From positions 1 through 16,285 of the forward strand of contig USHU01000005.1 in the NCBI GenBank assembly GCA_900554605.1: a stretch of DNA of 16,285 bases, given 5' to 3'. Made by a program: the position numbers and the translations under genes. Numbering within the stretch: position 1 is the first letter of the stretch; each line of letters starts with the position of its first letter. The notes under the pieces were generated by a model. It did no database searches and was not told where the DNA came from. It saw nothing but the letters and a program-made list of their open reading frames with translations. Shown here in pieces: positions 7,427-15,566 of this stretch. Origin of the DNA: an uncultured Actinomyces sp. (GTDB taxonomy: Bacteria > Actinomycetota > Actinomycetes > Actinomycetales > Actinomycetaceae).

Positions 7427-10111
7427 CTATCGTCCTGTCAGTTGCCAGGCGTCTTCGTTGTCTTCAGGCTCTTCGTCAACCCAGTCAGTCCTCCCACCGA
7501 AGTCGTGTCCGGTGTATGGATCCGAAGGAGACGTACCCCCATCGTACTCGTCCTGAGGCCCGTTAGACGACTGTTCAGTAAAAGTCTGCGTGACTTCTTC
7601 TTGAACAGCAGGGGTTTGCGAAGGAGTTTCGGGAGAGGTTTCGCCACGCAGCATCGCTAGAACTTCAGGAAGTTGCTCTGGAGAAACAAGGACCTGCCGC
7701 GCTTTCGATCCCTCGGAAGGACCAACAATTTCACGCGATTCCAGCAAGTCCATGAGGCGACCTGCTCGCGCAAAACCAACGCGAAGCTTTCGTTGAAGCA
7801 TCGACGTCGACCCGAGCTGCGTAGAAATTACGAGTTCTGCTGCTGCAAGAAGATCATCAAGATCGTCGCCAATATCCTCAGCGACCTTCGCGGTCTTTGC
7901 AGGAGCGAGAACGTCAGGCCTGTACTGAGCCTGCATTTGTTCCTTGACATGAGAGACAACGGCATGAATCTCAGATTCGGTCACCCACGCACCCTGGACA
8001 CGCATAGGTTTGCTCGCTCCCGAAGGCAGGTAAAGAGCATCGCCCTGACCGATCAGCTTTTCTGCACCCGGCTGATCCAAAATCACTCGAGAGTCGGCTA
8101 GCGAAGAAGTCGCAAAGGCCAAGCGGGAGGGAACATTCGCCTTAATCAAACCGGTTACAACGTCAACTGAGGGACGCTGGGTCGCCAAAACCAAGTGAAT
8201 ACCAGCAGCACGCGCCAACTGGGTAATGCGCTGAACCGAAGCTTCTACGTCTCGAGGAGCAACCATCATCAAATCGGCGAGCTCATCGACAACAACAAGC
8301 AGATAGGGATAGGGGCGCAGCTCGCGGTTCAATCCCGGCAACGCCTTTACCTGTCCAGCAGAGACAGCCTTGTTGAAATCGTCAATATGCTTGAAACCGT
8401 AGGTCGCAAGGTCGTCGTAGCGCGCGTCCATCTCCTTGACGACCCATTCCAGCGCTTCCGCTGCCTTCTTCGGGTCAGTAATGATCGGAGAAATCAGGTG
8501 CGGAATCCCCTCATAAATCGTCAATTCCACGCGCTTGGGATCAACAAGGATCATTCGAACTTGCTGAGGGGTCGCACGCATCATGATCGAAGTGATCATT
8601 GAATTGACGAAGGACGACTTACCGGAACCGGTCTGGCCGGCGACCAAGAGGTGCGGGGTCTTCGCTAGGTTGGTGACAACATAGCCACCTTCAACGTCTT
8701 TACCAACACCAACAACCAGAGGGTGCTGGTTACGCTGCGCCGCTCCAGAGCGCAGGACGTCGCCAAGAGCAACGGTTTCGCGGTCAGAGTTCGGAATCTC
8801 AATACCGATCGCTGATTTTCCAGGAATCGGCGCAAGAATACGCACATCGGCCGAAGCGACGGCATAGGCAATATTCTTTGAAAGATTTGTCAGGCGATCA
8901 ACCTTCACGCCCGGACCAAGCGTAACTTCATAGCGAGTGACTGTCGGGCCTCGAGAAAAGCCCGTAACCTGCGCATCCACGTTAAATTCGGCAAAAACCT
9001 GACGCAGAGACTGAACGACCTGATCATTGACTGCCGAACGAGTCTTGTGCGGAGCGCCTCGAACCAAAAGTTCACTCGAGGGCAAGGTATAGGACAGCGT
9101 TTCATCCAGCTCTGCCTGGAATCCTCCGGCGGGTTCTTCCGTGTGCGCAGGAGGTTCAGGATCAGAGTGTTCTTCAATGTTCTCGGTGACAGAGAGCGCG
9201 GGAACCTGCATAGCTTCCGTCGGCGCATCCATTGGTGCAGGCGTTGCCTTCTCCGCAGTCCCCTCCTGTGCCGAGGCCGATGGCATGAGCCTAGTACGCT
9301 GGGCATCCACGCGCTTGGGTGATTCCTCCTCGGTAGAGGGCTCAACCGCACGGCGAAACTCCTCGTCCCCATCGTAGGAATCGAGGAAGGGGTCATCTCC
9401 GGCAGCCAGAGAACGGCGCGCATCTTCACGCGCGCGAGCGATCGGATCAGCTTCTTCTTCCGGCTTTGTTTTCTTTGAGAGGCGGTTGATAAGATCTCGG
9501 ATCAGCCCAGGGACCTGGGCAACTTGAGTCCGCGTCGCAAGCAAAATTGAGTAGGCAAAGAGCAGCAGAAGAATCGCTGCAGCTCCCCATGACGAGAGCA
9601 TTAAAACCAGCGGGCGGGCAATGAACCATCCGAGGATTCCACCAGCCGTTTCAATGGACTGCGCAGAATCAAACGCGGGGTTTCCCTTACTGACATGGAC
9701 AAGTCCCGTGAGGGAAAAAACGATCCCAAGGCAACCCGCAACCCGGTGAGGAAGAGCCGAGTTACCCGCGCGCACTCGAACGAGTTCGACGGAAAAGGCA
9801 ACAAGAATAATCGGCAGCACGACGGAGAAAATGCCGACGAATCCAGCGGCCGTATGATGGATAAAATCACCGGCTTGCCCCGAGATGCCAAACCACTCGC
9901 GTAAAGCGACAAGAACAGCAGCGGCCATCACAACGAAAGCCAAGGCATCGCGTTTCACCTGTGCATCGGTTGCGCGCCACGCGCGAATCATTGCAAGACA
10001 GCCTCGACCAATGCCGGAAAAGATACGAGCAAGAAGCCCTGGAGTCGCAGTGGGCTTCCCGGATCGCGAAGAAGATTTCGGAGATGCTGAAGATGGGGAT
10101 TTTCGTGCCAT
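7427..10111 (-). CDS. ftsK: DNA translocase FtsK/SpoIIIE
   Basis: FtsK is a septal ATP-driven DNA pump that clears and resolves chromosome termini during division. The 894-residue protein has a short basic Ser/Pro-rich N-terminus and about four membrane segments (roughly 57-73, 88-112, 124-142, 160-192). An acidic, Pro/Glu/Ala-rich linker follows at about 215-345. The motor has Walker A GQTGSGKS at 492-499 and Walker B LLVVVDE at 604-610, then ATQRPSVDVVTG. A winged-helix gamma domain lies at about 755-812 (STSMLQRKLRVGFARAGRLMDLL). An extra acidic tail of about 75 residues rich in Glu, Asp and Thr ends the protein. No Shine-Dalgarno precedes the ATG, and an in-frame TAG 15 bases upstream rules out a longer protein. 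Confidence 0.97.
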   Translation of the reverse strand: MARKSPSSASPKSSSRSGKPTATPGLLARIFSGIGRGCLAMIRAWRATDAQVKRDALAFVVMAAAVLVALREWFGISGQAGDFIHHTAAGFVGIFSVVLPIILVAFSVELVRVRAGNSALPHRVAGCLGIVFSLTGLVHVSKGNPAFDSAQSIETAGGILGWFIARPLVLMLSSWGAAAILLLLFAYSILLATRTQVAQVPGLIRDLINRLSKKTKPEEEADPIARAREDARRSLAAGDDPFLDSYDGDEEFRRAVEPSTEEESPKRVDAQRTRLMPSASAQEGTAEKATPAPMDAPTEAMQVPALSVTENIEEHSDPEPPAHTEEPAGGFQAELDETLSYTLPSSELLVRGAPHKTRSAVNDQVVQSLRQVFAEFNVDAQVTGFSRGPTVTRYEVTLGPGVKVDRLTNLSKNIAYAVASADVRILAPIPGKSAIGIEIPNSDRETVALGDVLRSGAAQRNQHPLVVGVGKDVEGGYVVTNLAKTPHLLVAGQTGSGKSSFVNSMITSIMMRATPQQVRMILVDPKRVELTIYEGIPHLISPIITDPKKAAEALEWVVKEMDARYDDLATYGFKHIDDFNKAVSAGQVKALPGLNRELRPYPYLLVVVDELADLMMVAPRDVEASVQRITQLARAAGIHLVLATQRPSVDVVTGLIKANVPSRLAFATSSLADSRVILDQPGAEKLIGQGDALYLPSGASKPMRVQGAWVTESEIHAVVSHVKEQMQAQYRPDVLAPAKTAKVAEDIGDDLDDLLAAAELVISTQLGSTSMLQRKLRVGFARAGRLMDLLESREIVGPSEGSKARQVLVSPEQLPEVLAMLRGETSPETPSQTPAVQEEVTQTFTEQSSNGPQDEYDGGTSPSDPYTGHDFGGRTDWVDEEPEDNEDAWQLTGR

Positions 10112-10128
10112 GGTAGAAAAACGCTACC
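10112..10128 (-). other. Small hairpin abutting the ftsK start codon
   Basis: On the minus strand GGTAG, a 7-base loop CGTTTTT and CTACC directly precede the ftsK ATG. The 5-bp stem occupies the place where a ribosome binding site should be. It could be chance, or could limit FtsK translation. Confidence 0.3.
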
Positions 10129-10174
10129 GCCGGAGAGGCGCGAAACCCTGAAGGCACGCCGAAATCCAGCGTTC

Positions 10175-11113
10175 CTAATGCGTCACATCACCGTGTTTCA
10201 TCACTGCATGAATCTGTTCCCAAGTGGGAACAGGAAGTGCTGATTCGTGCGAGATGGTAATTGCCGCAGCTGCGTTAGCCATTCGCGCTGCTTCAACAGG
10301 ATCATGACCAAGGAGCAATGCTGCACACATTGTTGCAATGTGTGTGTCTCCGACCCCCGCGGTATCGACCGTATTCGATTCGTAAGCCGGCAAGCTGATT
10401 TTTTCGCCGGTTTCCTTTAAAAAGACCTCACATCCCATGACGCCGAGGCGACGGACGATGACAGCGTCCTCCCGTGTAGCATCTTGCAGACTCAGTCCGG
10501 GTTCATAGTCACCAAGAATGTCCGATAGAGTTCCTGCCTCGCGAATATTGCGCGAAACGATATCCGCGCGCCTCAGGATGCGCAACCATACTGAAGCGGG
10601 GACCTGAGCGACGGAGGGCGAGGCAGAGACCAGAACTGTGATTCCCTTTGGAAGATTTTCTGCCCAGCCAACAAGAACTTCAGCGCTCGTTTCACTAACT
10701 AGGTCAGAACCCGAAATGTGCACGAGATCCCCATCATGGAGATCTAACTGGTCGAGAGACTCGCGAGAAGGCTCTGATTCAACGCCTGTCGTCACGATTG
10801 AGGTCATCGAACCATCGTCCTCAATCAGCTGAATCGCAACTCCGATATCACCGACAAGCTCGGGAATCAGGATCTTGACTCCGGCCTCGGCAAGAAGCTG
10901 ACGGACCATGAAGGAATTCGGCCCCGTCCCCAGCGGAGACGCAGTTGCGGTGGGAACCCCAAGCTTCGCTGCTGCACACAAAGTAGTAAATCCGCCGGCA
11001 GGAAGAGAGGTTGCCGCCGCTGCATGGATGGAACCGCCTCGCTCGGGCAATTTGGAAATGCGCATTGGAAGTGAGAGAACAACCGAATACGTCGAGATAA
11101 AACGACCGCTCAT
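10175..11113 (-). CDS. PfkB-family carbohydrate kinase, substrate unknown
   Basis: This 312-residue protein belongs to the PfkB/ribokinase superfamily and phosphorylates a sugar or nucleoside-like hydroxyl using ATP. The substrate side shows ERGGSIHAAAATSLPAGGFTT at residues 24-44, with the usual glycine pair before the first helix. The NxxE magnesium motif is NIRE at 189-192. The second signature is DTAGVGDT at 250-257, with D256 as catalytic base; the usual GAGD reads GVGD. The first 15 residues lack the typical strand of the family N-terminus, so it is slightly divergent. A purine-rich GTAGGGTAG stretch precedes the ATG. It lies 51 bp after rnj and 63 bp before ftsK, probably in the same transcript. 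Substrate cannot be told from sequence. Confidence 0.85.
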   Translation of the reverse strand: MSGRFISTYSVVLSLPMRISKLPERGGSIHAAAATSLPAGGFTTLCAAAKLGVPTATASPLGTGPNSFMVRQLLAEAGVKILIPELVGDIGVAIQLIEDDGSMTSIVTTGVESEPSRESLDQLDLHDGDLVHISGSDLVSETSAEVLVGWAENLPKGITVLVSASPSVAQVPASVWLRILRRADIVSRNIREAGTLSDILGDYEPGLSLQDATREDAVIVRRLGVMGCEVFLKETGEKISLPAYESNTVDTAGVGDTHIATMCAALLLGHDPVEAARMANAAAAITISHESALPVPTWEQIHAVMKHGDVTH

Positions 11114-11164
11114 AGTTCTACCCTACCTTTACTTCCAGATTGTCTGAGCTCGCTCGCACGAAAT

Positions 11165-12856
11165 CTACTGTTCAACAACAACCGGGACAATCATGGGACG
11201 ACGGCGCAGGTGACGACCAACCCAACGTCCAATGACCCGGCGCATTGCCTGTTGCAGAATATGCGGATCGACATTTCCACCAGCAGCCGCTTCTTCTAGG
11301 GCCGCCGTCACATCGGGAAGAATCTCGTCGAATACCGAGGAGTCTTCGGCCATACCGATCGCGCGAATCGTCGGCGATGCCAAAACCATCCCAGATTCAC
11401 GCTCAACAACGGCATACACGCTGACGAAGCCTTCAGATCCCAGGGTACGACGAGTCGCCAATTCGTCTTCGGAAATCTCTCCAATGGAAGAACCATCAAC
11501 GTAGATGTACTCGCAGGGAACTGCACCAACCACCTGGGCATGGCCATCACACAGATCAACAACAACGCCGTCTTCTGCAAGAACAACATTCTCGGGTTTC
11601 ACACCGGTGAGAACAGCCAATTGGCCATTGGCAACAAGGTGACGGATTTCCCCGTGAATAGGCATGACGTTTGCAGGCTGAACGATGTTGTAGCAGTAGA
11701 TCAATTCGCCGGCAGCAGCGTGACCGGACACGTGAACCTTCGCATTGGCCTGGTGAACAACCTTTGCGCCCAAGCGAGTCAAGTCATTGATCACCCGGTA
11801 CACAGAGTTTTCATTCCCGGGAATCAGCGACGAGGCAAAAATGACAGTATCGCCGGGATCCACACTGACAAAGCGGTGTGAACCTTGAGAGATCCGCGAA
11901 AGTGCGGCCATCGGTTCGCCCTGCGAACCGGTTGCCATAAATACGCGTTGGTTTGCAGGCAGAAGAGAAATCTCATTGGAATCGACGATCAAGCCATCGG
12001 GAATGGCTAGGTAGCCTTTTTCCTGAGCAATCCGCATATTGCGTTCCATTGAACGCCCAACAAGAGCAACGCGGCGTCCGTGGCGAGCGGCTGCATTGAA
12101 GACCTGCTGCACGCGGTGAACGTGAGAAGCGAAAGATGCGACGACAATCTGCCCCGTGGCCTCGGCAAAAACCTGATCGAGAACAGGACCGATCTCGCGC
12201 TCAGGGGTAACGAAGCCCGGAACTTCCGCGTTGGTCGAATCCACCATGAACAGGTCGACGCCTTCTTCGCCGAAGCGGGCGAAAGAACGCAAATCTGTAA
12301 GGCGATGATCAAGGGGAAGCTGGTCCATCTTGAAATCGCCGGTGATGAGGACTTTTCCAGCAGGAGTGCGTACGAAAAGCGCAAGAGCATCGGGAATCGA
12401 GTGCGTGACGGCGACGAATTCGCAGTCGAAAGGACCGATCGCCTGACGATCCCCTTCGGCGACTACACGCAGGTTATCGGCGGAAAGACGATGCTCGCGA
12501 AGTTTTGGCTCAACGAAAGCAAGAGTCAAATCTGAACCGTAAATCGGAATATCTTCACGCAGCTTGAGCAGATAGGGAACCGCGCCGATGTGGTCTTCGT
12601 GACCGTGAGTGAGCACCATACCAACGATGTCATCTAAACGATCTTCAAGCCAAGAGAAATCAGGCAAAATCAGATCGACACCGGGCTGGGATTCTTCGGG
12701 GAAAAGCACGCCACAATCAACAACGAGGAGTTTGCCATCAAACTCCAAAACGTTCATGTTTCGACCGACTTCTCCCAAGCCGCCCAAGGGGACAATCCGG
12801 AGGCTTCCCTTTTCCAAGGGGGCAGGTTCGGGCAAGTTGTCGTACAGAGGCATCAT
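11165..12856 (-). CDS. rnj: Ribonuclease J
   Basis: RNase J is a metallo-beta-lactamase and beta-CASP nuclease with 5'-3' exonuclease and endonuclease activity in mRNA decay and rRNA maturation. The protein is 563 residues, the standard length. It opens with SLRIVPLGGLGEVGRNM at about residues 18-34. The metal-binding HGHEDH is at 84-89, further ligand regions are VTHSIPDALAL and LITGDFKMD, and the beta-CASP motif KVHVSGHA follows. No Shine-Dalgarno sequence precedes the ATG pair at 12856 or 12853, and an in-frame TAG lies 21 bases upstream. CACACT, ending 6 bases before the ATG, keeps the key -11 A and -7 T of a -10 element, so the mRNA may be leaderless. The usual actinobacterial neighbour dapA is absent. 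Confidence 0.96.
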   Translation of the reverse strand: MMPLYDNLPEPAPLEKGSLRIVPLGGLGEVGRNMNVLEFDGKLLVVDCGVLFPEESQPGVDLILPDFSWLEDRLDDIVGMVLTHGHEDHIGAVPYLLKLREDIPIYGSDLTLAFVEPKLREHRLSADNLRVVAEGDRQAIGPFDCEFVAVTHSIPDALALFVRTPAGKVLITGDFKMDQLPLDHRLTDLRSFARFGEEGVDLFMVDSTNAEVPGFVTPEREIGPVLDQVFAEATGQIVVASFASHVHRVQQVFNAAARHGRRVALVGRSMERNMRIAQEKGYLAIPDGLIVDSNEISLLPANQRVFMATGSQGEPMAALSRISQGSHRFVSVDPGDTVIFASSLIPGNENSVYRVINDLTRLGAKVVHQANAKVHVSGHAAAGELIYCYNIVQPANVMPIHGEIRHLVANGQLAVLTGVKPENVVLAEDGVVVDLCDGHAQVVGAVPCEYIYVDGSSIGEISEDELATRRTLGSEGFVSVYAVVERESGMVLASPTIRAIGMAEDSSVFDEILPDVTAALEEAAAGGNVDPHILQQAMRRVIGRWVGRHLRRRPMIVPVVVEQ

Positions 12857-12905
12857 GCAATAAGTGTGCCACGTCTAGACTTTCACGGCCCACTCGGAAC
12901 ACAAG

Positions 12906-13463
12906 CTAGGAGCTAAGTGCCCACCATAAGTGTTCATCACGCCGGACCTGAAGAGCCTCATCAAACAGGAACGAGCGCTTCAGTCCCGCTGGGAGAAAAC
13001 CACTTCCCTGAAGGAAACGAAGCATCAGCGTATCTTCGGGTGCCAGCCACATTCGCAAAGAAGCGGGTTGGAGAGTATCAACAATTGCTGCGAGCAAACG
13101 CGATCCATGTCCGCTTCGACGGAAACTGCGATGAACATAGAGCGTTGTCACCTCTACCCCAGCAGGAATTTCCTTAGCCTGCCCAATCTCAAGAAACTGA
13201 GCGGGCGCTGCAATGGTCGATATCAAACCAACGGGGCTTTCCCCTTCGAGCGCAAGGAAAGTGTATCCTGAATCCGCGTTCTCACCCTGCGTAGAAAGGG
13301 TCCGCTCCCACAGCTGGCGAGTACTTCCCAACACGTGGACTCGAAGCGGATGATCAATAGGGAGAGCACACGCGTCAAAGATCTCCGTGAAAGACTCTTG
13401 CGCAAGAGCAGCAATCGCATTCAAGTCGCTCAGGCGCGCAGGACGAACACTTCGCTTCGTCAC
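12906..13463 (-). CDS. GNAT-family N-acetyltransferase
   Basis: This 185-residue protein has the GNAT fold and should transfer an acetyl group from acetyl-CoA to an amine; its substrate is unknown. It starts RPARLSDLNAIAALAQESF, a typical GNAT beta1-alpha1. Motif A is at about 104-125, with VTTLYVHRSFRRSGHGS carrying the R-x-x-G-x-G pyrophosphate loop. Motif B is at about 147-158 (MLRFLQGSGF). The GTG start overlaps the M16 protease stop by 4 bases (GTGA), so the two are translationally coupled and form an operon with the membrane protein upstream. The gene ends 49 bp before rnj. Confidence 0.86.
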   Translation of the reverse strand: MTKRSVRPARLSDLNAIAALAQESFTEIFDACALPIDHPLRVHVLGSTRQLWERTLSTQGENADSGYTFLALEGESPVGLISTIAAPAQFLEIGQAKEIPAGVEVTTLYVHRSFRRSGHGSRLLAAIVDTLQPASLRMWLAPEDTLMLRFLQGSGFLPAGLKRSFLFDEALQVRRDEHLWWALSS

Positions 13464-14794
13464 TGACGCTCCCCCGGCAAGACCTCGGCGGTGAAGACAC
13501 TTCGCCCAGCAAGTTCTTCCGCTAGCGCGCGAACATCCTCGGCTTGAACTCTTTCAATACGAGCAAGAGCGGCATCAACAGTGAAATACCTGCCGTTAAG
13601 CTCGGAACGTCCCAGTCGTGACATTCGTGAGAGCGTATCTTCCAAGCCCAGAGCCATTCCACCTCGAAGTTGCCCGCGCACGCGAATGAGTTCTTCCTCG
13701 CTAGGACCGTAAATTGCGAGTTTCTCCAACTCTCCAAGCATGAGTTTTTCAACTTCAGTAATTCGTTCAGGCGAAGTCCCCGCATACATTCCCCATGCAC
13801 CCGCGTTCGAATAGGCGGAATCAAATGCATAGGTCGAATAGGCAAGACCGCGCTTCTCACGAATTTCTTGGAAGAGACGGGAGGACATTGAACCGCCCAA
13901 AATCGATAGCAAAACCGACATGACGGGACGACGATCATCTCCGGCACGCATGGATGGCCCGCCGACGATGACATGTGCTTGTTCAATATGACGGTAGCGA
14001 GTCACGCGTTCGGGCTGATATTCATCGCTGTTCGTCATCTGCGTTGAACGTCGCGGCCTGGGGCTTTGAGCGCGTGAAAGTTCTTCCGACCAAGCACCAC
14101 TAAGAGAGCGACAAACCTTCTCAACGATTTCGTCGTGATTGACATCCCCCGCTGCAGCAATGATCAAAGACGAAGGGGCATAGACGCGTCGATAGTAGTC
14201 CCAGACGTCGTCCCGTTTGACACTTCTAATGGTCTCTTGGCTTCCCCCCACGGGCCGCCCCAGCGAGTTATCGCCAAAAACTGCCAGTTGGTATGCCTCG
14301 TGAACAACCTCGGGAGGGTTGTCCTCTGACATCGCGAGCTCGTCCAAAATGACGCCGCGCTCGGTTTCAAATTCCTCGGGATCAATGAGCGATCCTGAGA
14401 TCATGTCACCGAGAACATCAATGGCCATCGTCGTGTCATCACTGAGGACTCGAGCCCAGTAGTTTGTATGTTCTTTCCCGGTTTCAGCGTTTGATTCGCC
14501 CCCGACGGCGTCAAATGCCTGTGCGATATCAAAAGCGCTGCGCCGAGCTGTGCCTTTAAAGAGAAGATGTTCAAGAAAGTGCGTTGAACCTGCGCTGTCT
14601 TGATCTTCATCGCGAGACCCCGCGCCGACCCACCAGCTCAGTGCAAGAGAACGTGTCGCCGGGATCTTTTGGGTGATAACGCGTAGTCCATTGTCGAGAA
14701 CGCTTCGAGTCACCGTCGATCCCGAGTCCTCCCATTGCTGCGCGCCATCGCCGGTTGATTCCAGCGGGAGCACCCGGAATTCATCGTTGGTCAT
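13460..14794 (-). CDS. M16-family zinc metallopeptidase
   Basis: The protein is a 444-residue M16 (pitrilysin/insulinase) peptidase of the short, processing-peptidase-like type. The inverted zinc motif HxxEH is HFLEH at residues 72-76. The third ligand glutamate is E152 in ERGVILDEL, 75 residues later, which is the expected spacing. The C-terminal inactive-like domain shows the R/Y segment EIREKRGLAYSTYAFDSAY. No signal peptide is seen, so it is probably cytoplasmic. In many actinobacteria this gene follows pnp; here it follows a membrane protein gene, overlapping it by 4 bases (ATGA), and is coupled to a GNAT gene downstream. Substrate is unknown. Confidence 0.92.
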   Translation of the reverse strand: MTNDEFRVLPLESTGDGAQQWEDSGSTVTRSVLDNGLRVITQKIPATRSLALSWWVGAGSRDEDQDSAGSTHFLEHLLFKGTARRSAFDIAQAFDAVGGESNAETGKEHTNYWARVLSDDTTMAIDVLGDMISGSLIDPEEFETERGVILDELAMSEDNPPEVVHEAYQLAVFGDNSLGRPVGGSQETIRSVKRDDVWDYYRRVYAPSSLIIAAAGDVNHDEIVEKVCRSLSGAWSEELSRAQSPRPRRSTQMTNSDEYQPERVTRYRHIEQAHVIVGGPSMRAGDDRRPVMSVLLSILGGSMSSRLFQEIREKRGLAYSTYAFDSAYSNAGAWGMYAGTSPERITEVEKLMLGELEKLAIYGPSEEELIRVRGQLRGGMALGLEDTLSRMSRLGRSELNGRYFTVDAALARIERVQAEDVRALAEELAGRSVFTAEVLPGERQ

Positions 14795-15399
14795 GAACGT
14801 TCCTTTTTCTCTTCTGACGAGGCCGCTTCGGCATTTGCGCGAGCGGTTGGCTTTTGCGTGGAACTAGTTGACGGAACAGGAGGGACGGCGGATGAGGTGC
14901 GCACGGTTGGGGCCGAGGCCTCGGCAGAGGAAGGCTTCGCGGCAGAAGAGGACCTCTTCAACGCGGCTTGGTTCAAAGCGTGTGCGTCTTCAGCGGTCTG
15001 CGGGATGCCACCGGTAAGGCCCACGATCAACAGGACCAAGGAGATAATCGCTTGGATTGCGAAATAGCATGCCATCCAGCGCAGTCCGACTTCCATTCCT
15101 TGGAAGGAAGAAACCATTGCGCTCAGGTAGCAAAATCCTCCCGCCACAGCGCTCAGGAAGAGTGCCCACGCGTAGAAACGACGTGCGGAAGTTTTGGTGA
15201 TCATGCGAGCGAGCGCCGCGATCATACACGTTGCAAGTGCGGGTACGGCAACAATGATGAGTGCGCTCAAGGATACTGAAGCGATCTTTCCTGGTTCTGA
15301 ACGATCAAAACCCGAAAAGGTTCCGACAATGAGCCACGCCAGCACATCAAAGATCAGCAATACTCCACATACGATCGTGTCCGTCAGGCGTCGCAGCAT
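14791..15399 (-). CDS. Four-helix membrane protein of unknown function
   Basis: I do not recognise a named family. The 202-residue protein has four hydrophobic segments at about 9-28, 42-66, 76-98 and 106-130. A cytoplasmic-looking tail of about 70 residues follows, rich in Ala, Ser, Thr and Pro and ending in a charged SSEEKKERS. Such tails are low complexity and usually disordered. The ATG at 15399 is preceded by a strong ribosome binding site, AGGAGG, 4 bases away. The stop overlaps the M16 peptidase start (ATGA), making this the first gene of a three-gene operon. A TATTAA at 15430-15435 could be its -10. A role in anchoring or supplying the peptidase is conceivable but unsupported. Confidence 0.82.
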   Translation of the reverse strand: MLRRLTDTIVCGVLLIFDVLAWLIVGTFSGFDRSEPGKIASVSLSALIIVAVPALATCMIAALARMITKTSARRFYAWALFLSAVAGGFCYLSAMVSSFQGMEVGLRWMACYFAIQAIISLVLLIVGLTGGIPQTAEDAHALNQAALKRSSSAAKPSSAEASAPTVRTSSAVPPVPSTSSTQKPTARANAEAASSEEKKERS

Positions 15400-15429
15400 T
15401 TCTCCTCCTAGGGTCGCCTGATGACCAGC

Positions 15430-15435
15430 TTAATA
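15430..15435 (-). promoter_or_regulatory. Candidate -10 element for the membrane protein-M16-GNAT operon
   Basis: The minus strand reads TATTAA, about 30 bases before the membrane protein ATG, with the AGGAGG ribosome binding site in between. The 12-bp palindrome at 15436-15447 sits directly upstream in the spacer position. No good -35 is visible. Confidence 0.4.
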
Positions 15436-15447
15436 TGCACGCGTGCA
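15436..15447. promoter_or_regulatory. Perfect 12-bp palindrome, candidate LacI-type operator
   Basis: TGCACGCGTGCA is its own reverse complement and has the central CG common in LacI/GalR-family operators. It lies between the membrane protein operon and the divergent LacI-type regulator gene, next to a TATTAA -10 candidate. Binding by the neighbouring regulator is inference; only the palindrome is seen directly. Confidence 0.5.
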
Positions 15448-15505
15448 AGGCGCAGTCTCCCTATGCACAGGGAAAAGTCCCATCGGCGTGTTTCCACAAT
15501 TTACT

Positions 15506-15511
15506 TATTCT
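15506..15511 (+). promoter_or_regulatory. Candidate -10 element for the LacI-type regulator gene
   Basis: TATTCT lies 55 bases before the regulator ATG and is identical to the -10 candidates of hflX and recA. No convincing -35 accompanies it. Confidence 0.3.
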
Positions 15512-15566
15512 GCACCCGGCAGGCGTGCGATTACGGCACAGTGTTGGTCAGAGAAAGGGGACTCTC

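Noticed and set aside
7003..7566. 187-codon plus-strand open frame across the pgsA start and ftsK end
   Set aside because: It is antisense to two well-supported genes, and its composition (Gln, Arg, Ser, His rich) is typical of an antisense shadow.
11540..12535. Long plus-strand open frames within rnj
   Set aside because: They are antisense to RNase J, whose metal-binding motifs are intact, and they show no domain of their own.
15400..15566. tRNA or small RNA in the divergent intergenic region
   Set aside because: No cloverleaf, terminator or other RNA structure could be drawn; only the palindrome and promoter-like elements stand out.
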